Source: CAVVUC01 sp963751395
Lineage (GTDB): Bacteria > Verrucomicrobiota > Verrucomicrobiia > Chthoniobacterales > Chthoniobacteraceae
Assembly (NCBI GenBank): GCA_963751395.1
Contig: CAVVUC010000001.1
Location: forward strand, 1,798,001 to 1,862,000
Reading direction: 5' to 3'
Length of the DNA: 64,000 nucleotides
Shown here: piece by piece, positions 50,641-59,203 of the stretch
Layout: every line of letters starts with the position of its first letter
Position numbering within the stretch: position 1 is the stretch's first letter
The notes under the pieces: model-generated
What the model was told of the DNA's origin: nothing
What the model saw: the letters and a program-made list of their open reading frames with translations, nothing else
The model's database searches: none
Program-made: the position numbers and the translations under genes

Positions 50641-53600
50641 ATGAAAAAGCTTCTGCAACTGGCCTGGCTCACGCTGGCAGCGGCTGTCGCTCCGGAGCTG
50701 GCTTGCGCAGAAAATGACCTCCGCGGCCCGATGCCGCTCACGGTCATCAACCAGGGCGACAAACCGGTCCACGCAACGGCAATCACGATTTCAGCGAAGA
50801 CGCTCGAAGCCGTGCTGAAGCTTCCCGCCGGCACGCCGATGCGCGCGACCACGTCGGGAGGCGGCGCTGTCGATCTGTTTCCCGGAGTCGAAAGCGGAGG
50901 CAAAGTGGTGCGCGCGTATTTGTCGTTGAAGCCGGGTGAGCGCGTGGATTTGAAAGTCGAACGCGCTGCGAAATGGCCGGCCACGATCGCCCGCGCTGCC
51001 TTCGATGCCGCATCAAGCCGCGCGTCGCTGAGCAACGGCATCGTTGCGTTCGATTACCGCGACGGCCAATGGAGCCTTTCGTTCAATGGTCCGACGACCG
51101 GCGCGACAGCCAATCCCGCGGAGCGCGAGATCGTGAGCGGTTGCTGGCTCGACACGTGGCTCGACTCGGAGCAGCGCGGGCGCTTGATGGGGATCGATCC
51201 GAAGAGCGCCGGCCTGATTCACTCACGCGAGGCAATGCTTGTGCGCGGTGAGGCGTCCGTGAATCCCGATGGCTCCGCATCGCTGAAGCTGGTCAAGAAG
51301 TTCGGCGGCTTCGCGGCGGACGTTGGCTGGACGGAAATTTACACGCTGCTCCCCGGCCAGCCGGTGCTGACCTATCGGACAATTTTTGAAAATGAGGGCG
51401 ATCAAACGCGCTATCTCGCTTACGTCGAAGCGGGCGGCTGCATGCGCGGAAGCTTCGGCAAACTGCTCCGGGCCGAGCCGCTGCTCAAATACGAAGATCC
51501 GAAAGAACCCCGCGGCGTGCTGCTCGCCGGCCCGAGCAACGCCCTTCTGCGGATCGCGTGGCGGGGCGAGCGCTGCTGGCTGGGCGTCGGCTCGGGATCG
51601 GGATGCGGCGTCGGATTCTCCACCAGCGCAAACATCATGCGCACACTGCTCGGCTCGACGGTTTGGAACGTCGGACCGTCCGGCTTTCAAGTGTGCCTGA
51701 TCGATGCCGGGCAGGGCAATTTCCCTTACGCGATCAAGCGTGGTCATCCCGTGGACACCGGCCTCGCGTTCGTCGCGAGCAGCGGCGGGACCGGCATCTG
51801 GAATCAAACGCGCCAGCTTTTCGCCGACATCACAGCGGGCCGCGAGCCGCGACTCGACAGCTCGTGCGCGGTGTATCTCGGCGGCGAGCCGCTCCAGGCG
51901 GGCGAGGCTCTGATCCTCCGGGAAAAAAGCGGCGCGCCGTCGATGTTCGTGGACGCAGGCAAGCTCCGGCGCACTTCACTCGTCATGAATTTCGAACGAG
52001 ACTACCGGCTGTCCGCAACCGGCAACGGCATCACGATCCGCGCGCGTCCGATGGATGCGACGGCACCACCGATCGACTTGATGAAGCTCGATGGCCCCGG
52101 CACGCAGGTCGCGGACTTCACGGCGCTGACGAATTGGAAAGACAAACGCAGCGCCTTCACACTCGAAGTCGATCAAGCGCCGGGCGCACAACTCACCGAA
52201 CTGACCCTGGCACCCGCGCCGTTTTCCGCTCCCGAGCTGTCGTCGCCCGCCGACAAAATGAGCCTCACCGATCTCGCGGTTTGCTTTCGCTGGAAAGGTG
52301 TGAAGGGCGCGATGGATTACGAATTGCAACTCGCGCGCGACGCAGAGTTCACCGGGGCGAAGAGCTTCGCCGTGCGCTCGGAAATCGAGTGGCCGTTCTT
52401 TTTGCCGGAGGACGATCAACTCCCTTCACCAGGCCATTGGTTCTGGCGCGTGCGAGCTGTCGAGCCGGTCAGCCCCGGAAGCTGGTCGGAAGCGCGCCAG
52501 ATGGAGGTGAACAATGACCGCGCAAAAACGCCGCTGAAGTTTTCCATCACGCCGGAGCGACCGCTGTTCACGATGGAACTGTTCGGCGTCAAAGACTTCG
52601 CGAAATTCCAGCACACGATTCCCGACGATCTCCGGCCGTTCTTCGCCTTCAACGTCGGCGAAAAATTCGGCCTTCTGGAAAAGCTGAAACCGCTTCACGA
52701 GGCCGATCAAAAAGTGTTCGTGCGCACGCATCATCCAGGCCCTGTGACGGGCTGGCTGCCGCTCGCCGATGTCGAGGCGCTCTTCCAAAAATACCCGAAC
52801 GTGATGGGCGTGATGGGCGGCGAAACGCTCTCGTTTTGGTATCACGGCGGGCTCGGCCAGAACTACATCCATCGTCTGCTGAAGCTGTGCGGAAAGTACG
52901 GGCGCATATTCTACGAGGCCGACGGCACCTATCCGCCGGAGAACAAATGGGAAAAGTTGTATGACAAATTCGGGCCGCTCATGCGCGAATACGGCGACCA
53001 CATGATCTTCGCGCAGAAGAACAACATCCTGCACCGGCAGTTCGTTTCGCAAAGCTCGGTGCTCGGCCTCCATCTCTCCGGCGCGATCACGAACCAGGGC
53101 GCATGGGAGGACGGCGGCTGGTATTGGCAGCAGGTGGGTTTCCGCAAGCTCGGCGACATCCGCGGCCAGCGCGGCGGAACCACGACGGACATGCCGAAGA
53201 TTTTCTGGGATCTGAATTTCCTGATGGGAACGAGCCGTGGCTGCGCCGTGTTCAGCTTCGACGGGCAGACCGGAGTCGTGCGCGTCGGCGAGGGCTGGCG
53301 CATCGCTGAAAAAGGCCTGCCGGCAACCGCGAGTCCTTCGGCCTTTTGCACGACCGAGGGAGAACTGACCCCGGTTTTTCATCGCTATCTCGAGCCGTTC
53401 GTGCGCGCGACGATCCAGCATCGGCTGATCCCGACGAAAGAGCAGGTGTTGGAGCGAATCCGCCTGGGCGTTTACAACGATGGAGTGAAGCCCGGTGCGA
53501 AGCCGGACCCGTATTACTTCGAATACCAGCCGCTGTTCGCAGGCACCTACGGCTTCCGTCCGGCGGGCGTGATTCCGGGCGAACTGATGGAGTTTTTTCC

Positions 53601-54114
53601 AAACACGGGCCGCTACTTTTTCATTCCGCTTTTTCCGCAGGGGAAGGTGGAAGCCGGACGCGGGATTCAGATGCTGCCGCTCTCGGAGCTTCAGGACGCC
53701 GAGGCGGTGAGGAAGCGTTTCAACGACGCCTATCCGCAATGGTATCGTGGGGATGCTTTGGTGACGCAGGTGGGCGACCTGTTGAGCGTGCTGAACAGCC
53801 ACGAGAACGAAGATGTCACCGAGACCTACGATGTCCCGCTCAAGCGTGGAAACATCGTCGCGATCGAGGGACGCATTTCTCCGCACGCGTATCTCATGGG
53901 CAAGTTCGAGGACGGCGACCGCCGCTTCTGGTTTCAGGCAAATGGCGAATACGCGGAGCGCGACACGCAGATCGCGGTGACGTGCAAGAGCCGCCCGCGC
54001 GTGAAGATCACGCCGCAACCGGCGGTAAAAGTGGAGCGTTGGGAGCCGGCGTCGGGCAAGCTGGTTTTGGAGTTGTCACACGCCGATGGGGCGGTTGAGG
54101 TGGAGTTGCAATGA
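50641..54114 (+). CDS. Large secreted protein with GH98-like catalytic region
   Basis: An 1157-residue protein with a signal peptide (LLQLAWLTLAAAVAPELACA). Residues 20-520 are beta-rich with no family I can name. About 535-625 is fibronectin-like (FSAPELSSPADKMSLTDLAV, then YELQLARDAEF). About 640-900 resembles a GH98-type barrel: ITPERPLFTMELFGVKDFAK, PNVMGVMGGETLSFWYHGGL (possible acid), GRIFYEADGTYPPENKWEKL (possible second acid). A beta tail follows. GH98 enzymes are endo-acting on blood-group glycans or glucuronoarabinoxylan. The family call is tentative; it sits between GH43 and GH51 genes, 36 bases after the former. Confidence 0.5.
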   Translation: MKKLLQLAWLTLAAAVAPELACAENDLRGPMPLTVINQGDKPVHATAITISAKTLEAVLKLPAGTPMRATTSGGGAVDLFPGVESGGKVVRAYLSLKPGERVDLKVERAAKWPATIARAAFDAASSRASLSNGIVAFDYRDGQWSLSFNGPTTGATANPAEREIVSGCWLDTWLDSEQRGRLMGIDPKSAGLIHSREAMLVRGEASVNPDGSASLKLVKKFGGFAADVGWTEIYTLLPGQPVLTYRTIFENEGDQTRYLAYVEAGGCMRGSFGKLLRAEPLLKYEDPKEPRGVLLAGPSNALLRIAWRGERCWLGVGSGSGCGVGFSTSANIMRTLLGSTVWNVGPSGFQVCLIDAGQGNFPYAIKRGHPVDTGLAFVASSGGTGIWNQTRQLFADITAGREPRLDSSCAVYLGGEPLQAGEALILREKSGAPSMFVDAGKLRRTSLVMNFERDYRLSATGNGITIRARPMDATAPPIDLMKLDGPGTQVADFTALTNWKDKRSAFTLEVDQAPGAQLTELTLAPAPFSAPELSSPADKMSLTDLAVCFRWKGVKGAMDYELQLARDAEFTGAKSFAVRSEIEWPFFLPEDDQLPSPGHWFWRVRAVEPVSPGSWSEARQMEVNNDRAKTPLKFSITPERPLFTMELFGVKDFAKFQHTIPDDLRPFFAFNVGEKFGLLEKLKPLHEADQKVFVRTHHPGPVTGWLPLADVEALFQKYPNVMGVMGGETLSFWYHGGLGQNYIHRLLKLCGKYGRIFYEADGTYPPENKWEKLYDKFGPLMREYGDHMIFAQKNNILHRQFVSQSSVLGLHLSGAITNQGAWEDGGWYWQQVGFRKLGDIRGQRGGTTTDMPKIFWDLNFLMGTSRGCAVFSFDGQTGVVRVGEGWRIAEKGLPATASPSAFCTTEGELTPVFHRYLEPFVRATIQHRLIPTKEQVLERIRLGVYNDGVKPGAKPDPYYFEYQPLFAGTYGFRPAGVIPGELMEFFPNTGRYFFIPLFPQGKVEAGRGIQMLPLSELQDAEAVRKRFNDAYPQWYRGDALVTQVGDLLSVLNSHENEDVTETYDVPLKRGNIVAIEGRISPHAYLMGKFEDGDRRFWFQANGEYAERDTQIAVTCKSRPRVKITPQPAVKVERWEPASGKLVLELSHADGAVEVELQ

Positions 54115-54484
54115 AACTGAACGCCGCGATTGAGGCCCGGAGGGCCGGAAGGAGATTAGCCTGCTCGCCCATCCACCAACCTCCACTATTCCCCTCCGCC
54201 TCCTCGGTGGTGGAGCGAGGAACGAGCGGAACCACCGGGAACCGGCAACACCAGAGCATTCGCCCCGGAAGGGGCGACGGTGTCGGCGAGGATCACCCGT
54301 TCCTCCGCACCCTCCGGGGCGGTTCGCTTCTGTGCGTCGATCCGGTGGTTTCGCTTCGCTTCACCACCGGCGGTCCCTCCGGGACAAAACACCCGGTGTC
54401 ATCGTGCATCGCGGCGTTCGGGTTGAACCCGCTCCGCAGTCGATCCCAACCTCAAAAACGGTTTTTGGGACGAACCTTTTTCCA
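54115..54484. other. Gene-free spacer with short palindromes
   Basis: No coding signal. Contains GCCCCGGAAGGGGC (54262-54275) and an interrupted palindrome CCGGTGGT/ACCACCGG (54342-54370), of the dispersed-repeat style seen elsewhere in the window. The GH51 promoter must lie here or upstream. Confidence 0.6.
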
Positions 54485-56911
54485 ATGAAAACCATCAGAA
54501 AACTCCCGTTCATTATTCCAACTCTCTTTGCCGCCGCCGCGTGGGCGGGCACTGCGACGATCAACATCGACGCCGCCAGGTCTGGACCAAAGATCAACCC
54601 GCGCCTCTACGGGATTTTTCTCGAGGAGATCAACGCGAGCGTGGATGGCGGATTGTATGCCGAGTTGATCGCCAATCGCGCATTCGAGGACAGCCGTCCG
54701 CCCGCGGGATGTGAACGGAAAGGCGACCGCTGGATGAGCCGGAAGGGATGGAACTCGGAGTTCAACGTAAAGCCCGGCGAGGTGCCGCATTGGGCGGCGA
54801 TGAAAGGGACGATGCGCCTCGAAACCAACGGCGGCCTGAGCGCGAACACTCCGTATTGCCTGCGGCTCGACGGCCCTGCAACCGTGGCCAATGAAGGCTT
54901 CTGGGGCATCGGCGTGACGAAGGACGCGAAGTATGATCTCCGTCTCCACGCGCGCGGCAGCGGCATGCTCACGGTGCGATTGGAAAGTGCCGCAGGCGTA
55001 CCGCTGTCGGAAGCCGTTCAGTTGAGCGGTTTGAAAAAGGAGTGGCTGGAATTCAAGGCGACCCTCACGGCGCAATCGACGGAAGCAACTGCGCGTCTGA
55101 TCATCGCAACCGAATCACGGAACCCGACGTGGCTCGATTTCGTTTCTTTGTTTCCGCAGACGACCGAGAAAAACCGCGCACTGCGTCCCGACCTCGCGCA
55201 GATGATCGCCGATCTGAAGCCCGGCTTCGTGCGCTTCCCCGGCGGATGCGTGGTCGAGGGCGGCAACATCGAATCCGCCTACAACTGGAAGCAGTCGGTC
55301 GGCCCGGTCGCGGAACGCCCGGAGGCGTGGAGCGCGTGGAATCACCGGCGCACACACGGGCTCGGTTTTTTCGACTATCTCCAGCTCTGCGAGGACATCG
55401 GAGCTGAGCCGCTCTGGGTTTCCTTCGCGGGCCAGAGCTGTTTGTTCCGCGAGGCGGACCTGGTGCCGATGTCCGAGATGAAATGGGTCGTCGGGAATTT
55501 TCTCGACGCCATCGAGTTCGCCAACGGCCCCGCCACCTCGAAGTGGGGCGAGCTCCGCGCCGCAAGCGGCCATCCGCAGCCGTTCGGCCTGAAGCTGATC
55601 GAGATCGGCAACGAGAACGGGACGCCCGAGTTTCCGCCGCGCTACCGGCTGGTGCAGCAAGCGATCAAGGCGGGTCATCCGGAGATCGCCTGCATCGCCG
55701 ATTTGTCGTGGGTGTCGCGCGAGTTGATGAAGGACTGCGCGTTCGACATCGAGGACAACCACATCTACAGCTCGTGCCAGTGGTTCGCTTCGAACCCGGA
55801 CACCTATGCGACGCGCGATCGCAAGCTGCCGCCGCTTTACCTCGGCGAAGTCGCGGTGACCTCGCCCGACGGCGGCGACTTGAAAGGCAACCTGCTCGCT
55901 GCGTTGTCCGAAGGCATTTTCATGATGGGCTGCGAGCGCAACGCCGATGTCGTGAAGATGATCTCCTATGCGCCGCTGATCTCGCACGTGCGCCGCCCGA
56001 ACGGCTGGCACGGGATGATTTATCACGACAGCCTCCGCTGCTTCGGCACGGTGTCGTATTACCTCTGGAAACTGTTCGGCGAAAACCTCCCGACGCGCAC
56101 CCTCGCCACGAGCGTCTCCGTCGGGCAGGAAAAGCCGGCGCCAATCACCGGCGGAATCGGCATTGGCACATGGAACACCGCGGCGGAATTCAAAGAGATC
56201 CGCGTGGAAAAAGCCGGTGCTGCCTTGAGTTTCGACGGGGCATGGCAGAACGACGGCGGGCGCTGGACCGAAGAAAACGGCGTGCGGCGGCAGATCGATC
56301 CGGTCGTCGGCATGAGCTATTTCGGCGAAGACCATTGGAGCGACTACACGCTCACGCTCAAGGCGCGGAAGTTGAAAGGCGAAGAAGGATTCCTCGTCGT
56401 CTTTGGACGCAAGGGCGAAGAGAAGTTCTGGTGGAACATCGGCGGCTGGGGCAACCGCGAGCACGGACTCGAATTCAACCGCAACCCGGTTGGCGAACAC
56501 GTCGCGGGCACGATCGAGACGGGCCGCTGGTACGACATCAAGATCGAACTGAGCGGCGCGCGCATCCGCTGTTATCTCGACGGCAAGCTCATCCACGACG
56601 CGCAGGCCCCAGAGCGGCAGCATTTCTTCGCGTCGGCGGGCCGTGACGAAGCCAGCGGCGGCGATTTGATTCTCAAAGCCATCAACACCCACGGCGAACC
56701 GATGACCGCGAAGCTCGGCGGTTTCGGCAAACCCGGTGCGCAAGCCGAATGCACGGTGCTGCGATCCGCCAATCTTGCCGACAACAACTCGCTCGAGCAT
56801 CCGGCTCAGATCGTTCCGGTTTCGCGAAGGATCACGTTGTCCGAAACACACGAGTTCCCGCCGAATTCATTGACCGTGCTGCGCATCAAGACCGAAGCAC
56901 CGAAACCCTGA
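54485..56911 (+). CDS. Secreted GH51 alpha-L-arabinofuranosidase with LamG-like domain
   Basis: An 808-residue enzyme with a signal peptide (LPFIIPTLFAAAAWAG). GH51 hallmarks are INPRLYGIFLEEINASVDGG, VRFPGGCVVEGG, acid/base E377 in EIGNENG and nucleophile E455 in YLGEVAV. A carbohydrate-binding-like module precedes the barrel (about 100-220). A jelly-roll domain of LamG/DUF1080 type is embedded near 560-730 (DYTLTLKARKLKGEEGFLVV; WYDIKIELSGARIRCYLDGK) before the end of the C-terminal beta domain. It would release terminal arabinofuranose from arabinan or arabinoxylan, complementing GH43 and GH127. Confidence 0.9.
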   Translation: MKTIRKLPFIIPTLFAAAAWAGTATINIDAARSGPKINPRLYGIFLEEINASVDGGLYAELIANRAFEDSRPPAGCERKGDRWMSRKGWNSEFNVKPGEVPHWAAMKGTMRLETNGGLSANTPYCLRLDGPATVANEGFWGIGVTKDAKYDLRLHARGSGMLTVRLESAAGVPLSEAVQLSGLKKEWLEFKATLTAQSTEATARLIIATESRNPTWLDFVSLFPQTTEKNRALRPDLAQMIADLKPGFVRFPGGCVVEGGNIESAYNWKQSVGPVAERPEAWSAWNHRRTHGLGFFDYLQLCEDIGAEPLWVSFAGQSCLFREADLVPMSEMKWVVGNFLDAIEFANGPATSKWGELRAASGHPQPFGLKLIEIGNENGTPEFPPRYRLVQQAIKAGHPEIACIADLSWVSRELMKDCAFDIEDNHIYSSCQWFASNPDTYATRDRKLPPLYLGEVAVTSPDGGDLKGNLLAALSEGIFMMGCERNADVVKMISYAPLISHVRRPNGWHGMIYHDSLRCFGTVSYYLWKLFGENLPTRTLATSVSVGQEKPAPITGGIGIGTWNTAAEFKEIRVEKAGAALSFDGAWQNDGGRWTEENGVRRQIDPVVGMSYFGEDHWSDYTLTLKARKLKGEEGFLVVFGRKGEEKFWWNIGGWGNREHGLEFNRNPVGEHVAGTIETGRWYDIKIELSGARIRCYLDGKLIHDAQAPERQHFFASAGRDEASGGDLILKAINTHGEPMTAKLGGFGKPGAQAECTVLRSANLADNNSLEHPAQIVPVSRRITLSETHEFPPNSLTVLRIKTEAPKP

Positions 56912-56981
56912 GCGTGTCCGGATTCGACGAACCCGTAATTGCAACCGGCAGCGAACCGACTGTGCCGTCTCCCCTCGTGTA

Positions 56982-57167
56982 ATACGATTTACACAATCAG
57001 GTGGCAGGAAGCATTTTGCTCCTGCTCTTATTCTTGTTCTTATTCTTGCTCCTGCTCGTGCTCCAAGAACGAGGGGCAGGATTAAGATCAAGAGCAAGAT
57101 CATGAATAAGAAGGCTGGTTCGGATTCCTGCCCTCGGACTGTGGAAGTCGTGTAATACGATTTGCAC
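56982..57167. repeat. Repeat segment between two ATACGATTT-type 13-mers
   Basis: ATACGATTTACAC at 56982-56994 and ATACGATTTGCAC at 57155-57167 are direct copies that flank a degenerate CTTATTCTTGCTCCTGCTC-type simple repeat (57022-57110) and the inverted 43-bp block (57108-57150) shared with 7970-8012. Downstream to 57205 it continues like the left arm of the element at 8013. The stretch 56912-57252 holds no other gene. Confidence 0.8.
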
Positions 57168-57252
57168 TGTGGACTTGCATGAATGCTCCGCAAACGCCAA
57201 CCTCGGAGTTTGGGATTGCCGTAGTAACACCGTCCGAGTTTTTAACCATATT

Positions 57253-57525
57253 ATGAGCACGCTTAGCCTAAGGATTCCAGATTCGCTACATAGGACACTC
57301 AAGACTGCGGCTGACCAAGACGGGGTTTCCATCAACCAGTTCGTAAGTCTCGCTGTCGCTGAGAAGCTGTCGGCATTGCAGACCTACAACTTGATTGCAG
57401 AGAGGGCCGCCAAGGGCTCCCGAGAGGCTTTCCTTAAAGCCATGTCCAGAGTCCCCGCCGGAGAAGTAGTTGCAGGCGACGATATCCCATCCGGATACAA
57501 ACGGAGAACAAGCCGTCCCTCCTAA
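57253..57525 (+). CDS. HicB-like/ribbon-helix-helix antitoxin-type protein
   Basis: A 90-residue protein whose first 45 residues are a ribbon-helix-helix of HicB-like type: STLSLRIPDSLHRTLKTAAD, then QDGVSINQFVSLAVAEKLSA. The remainder (SREAFLKAMSRVPAGEVVAG) is a short flexible tail. No toxin gene is adjacent, so it is an orphan. Position beside a truncated integron integrase raises the possibility that it is cassette-borne, but no clear attC follows it. ATG 57253. Confidence 0.65.
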   Translation: MSTLSLRIPDSLHRTLKTAADQDGVSINQFVSLAVAEKLSALQTYNLIAERAAKGSREAFLKAMSRVPAGEVVAGDDIPSGYKRRTSRPS

Positions 57526-57569
57526 CGCCTGCCCCGCCGTTTGTTTCAGCCGCCATGACCGCTACAATC

Positions 57570-57803
57570 TCAACCCCCAGCCGAAGCCTGTTGCCTCTTC
57601 TCCAAAGGCTGATTCTTTGAGGCCAACTTCACGAGGAACGGATCGAGACTTGCCATTGAACGGTGCGGATGTCCGTATTTTTGGCAAAAATCCAGGTAGA
57701 ATCTCACCCATTTCCGGTAATCCTGGCGATCACCGGCCGCCACGCCCACCCGTTCCATCCGCCTGTCGAATGCCAGCAGGGTCTCGTCTGAAAGCGTAAT
57801 CAT
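57570..57803 (-). pseudogene. Truncated tyrosine recombinase, probably an integron integrase
   Basis: Only the N-terminal core-binding part remains. From ATG 57803 it reads MITLSDETLLAFDRRMERVG, then DYRKWVRFYLDFCQKYGHPH and FLVKLASKNQPLEKRQQASA, then stops. This is the SAM-like helical start of phage integrase/IntI-type proteins; the catalytic domain with R-H-R-Y is absent. It is on the minus strand, divergent from the cassette at 58026, the usual integron layout. Confidence 0.65.
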
Positions 57804-58025
57804 GGTTTGTCGGATATCATCCCTTTTTGGGGTGATACCCGACAAATCGAGCGGCCCGCCCGAAGAGGGTCAACAAGAAATCGCTGAAAAATTTGCTCCC
57901 AACACCGGCTCAACCCTAATATGAATCCCCAACCATGCCAGTTGCCGTGCGAAGAAATTCCCGGTTTTTGTCGGATAACACCCCAAAACGGGGTGTAACC
58001 AGACTGGCATAATTACCCGTTAGGC
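57804..58025 (+). other. attI-like segment with two related hairpins
   Basis: Between the truncated integrase and the cassette start. It contains two look-alike hairpins, each beginning TTTGTCGGATA: 57809-57843 and 57970-57996 (perfect core ACACCCC/GGGGTGT). It ends with GTTAGGC (58019-58025), which fits the integron core-site consensus GTTRRRY, immediately before the cassette ATG. A role as recombination site or promoter is inference. Confidence 0.5.
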
Positions 58026-58865
58026 ATGCCCATGATCATTCCGTTTAGCACAAGATTTGGGCTCTCAGTCTTGTTGTTGGCAAGTCCGTTGATTGGCCAG
58101 GACAAACCTGTGGCTTCCATCCAACTTCCGGCCGAGATGGAATCCCAAACCACTTTTCTTAAGGGAATGCTCCTTCAGGTTGAAGGTGTCGCCAAGAAGA
58201 TGGGCTTTGAAGGATGGCCGAGAAACACTTGGGATGACTACACGCCAGAGCCGCAGATTCTGAAGTCGTTGACACCAATCGTTCGAAAGGTCTGGGCAAA
58301 CAACCGGGTGCTTTGGCAGGACGATTCCTCCCGGAAACGCTGGAATGCAGTGCTCATCCTCACAAGGAAATCCGCGACAAAGATCAAAGCTCCTTGCAGG
58401 TTGATGTGGTTGACAGATGCCTTTGGCAGCCCCTCGTTGACTGCTGCACTCCCAAAGGACACGTGGGAGAAGGGGAATAATTTGGGCTGGGAAAACGGCC
58501 CCCGGCACCTCTACGGGCAGGGTTTTTGTTTACTCAAGGGGAGTTCTGACCTACAGCAACTTTGGGATATAGCTAGGCGTGGGAACGAACACCGCTTCAC
58601 ATGCATGCTACCTGACTCTGATGCAGGTCTCAGATTGGCTGTTCACCCGGAACTCGGTGTTGGTTATCAGGTCGATGGGGTCACAAAGCAGGATGACGGT
58701 GATTCCATGAGTACAACCCTGAAGCCATCCCAATTCAAAATGGCCAAGGTTGTGCGATCCGAAGCGGGTGAAGTGTGGTTCTATGCCCCAGTTTGGCAAA
58801 ATGATCCCCGCCCGTTTCTTTGTCTCAGCAGCGAGAAGGATTTCAAGACGTGGGGCAAGCGTTGA
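58026..58865 (+). CDS. Secreted hypothetical protein, likely integron cassette gene
   Basis: A 279-residue protein with a signal peptide (RFGLSVLLLASPLIG, then Q). The mature part has no family I know (QTTFLKGMLLQVEGVAKKMG; TWEKGNNLGWENGPRHLYGQ; KDFKTWGKR at the end). The ATG directly abuts a GTTAGGC core site, and ten bases after the stop comes a 97-bp attC-like structure, so the gene looks like a single mobile cassette. ATG 58032 is an alternative start. Cassettes commonly carry such unknown secreted proteins. Confidence 0.7.
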   Translation: MPMIIPFSTRFGLSVLLLASPLIGQDKPVASIQLPAEMESQTTFLKGMLLQVEGVAKKMGFEGWPRNTWDDYTPEPQILKSLTPIVRKVWANNRVLWQDDSSRKRWNAVLILTRKSATKIKAPCRLMWLTDAFGSPSLTAALPKDTWEKGNNLGWENGPRHLYGQGFCLLKGSSDLQQLWDIARRGNEHRFTCMLPDSDAGLRLAVHPELGVGYQVDGVTKQDDGDSMSTTLKPSQFKMAKVVRSEAGEVWFYAPVWQNDPRPFLCLSSEKDFKTWGKR

Positions 58866-58874
58866 GATCGGCAT

Positions 58875-58971
58875 GCCTAACCAATCGTTCAACCCGGACG
58901 CTGCCTCTGCGAGGCACCATCCGGTCCTTTCGCGCCGCAACGGCAGCGCCGGTTAACTTCCTTCGTTCGGC
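58875..58971 (+). other. attC-like recombination site
   Basis: A 97-base imperfect palindrome bounded by GCCTAAC (58875-58881, fits RYYYAAC) and GTTCGGC (58965-58971, one change from GTTRRRY). Inner boxes GTTCAACCCGG and CCGGTTAAC pair with a bulged base, as in single-stranded attC hairpins. It follows the cassette gene's stop by nine bases. Confidence 0.65.
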
Positions 58972-58994
58972 CCAAGAAACTGAGTCCATCACCC

Positions 58995-59144
58995 GTGCCT
59001 GACTACCACCACCAACGTGTCGAGTGGAAGCGATTCAGAGAGAAGTGCATCGATAGGGCTGGCAATGTTTGTGAGCGTTGTGATGCCACGGGTATCTTGC
59101 AGGCCGCAATGCACCGAGCGTTTGTCAAAGCAGATTCGCTATGA
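58995..59144 (+). pseudogene. HNH-nuclease-like N-terminal fragment
   Basis: A 49-codon frame from GTG 58995: VPDYHHQRVEWKRFREKCID, then RAGNVCERCDATGILQAAMH, stop at 59144. The WxxFRxxCIDRxGxxCxxC pattern is the zinc-binding start of HNH nucleases; the HNH core is missing. It lies right after the attC-like site, so it may be a decayed second cassette. Confidence 0.5.
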
Positions 59145-59203
59145 ATATCACAGATGAACCCAAGCCGAACCCGGGGGTGCAGAGGACGCAACAAGAGGCG
59201 CGG

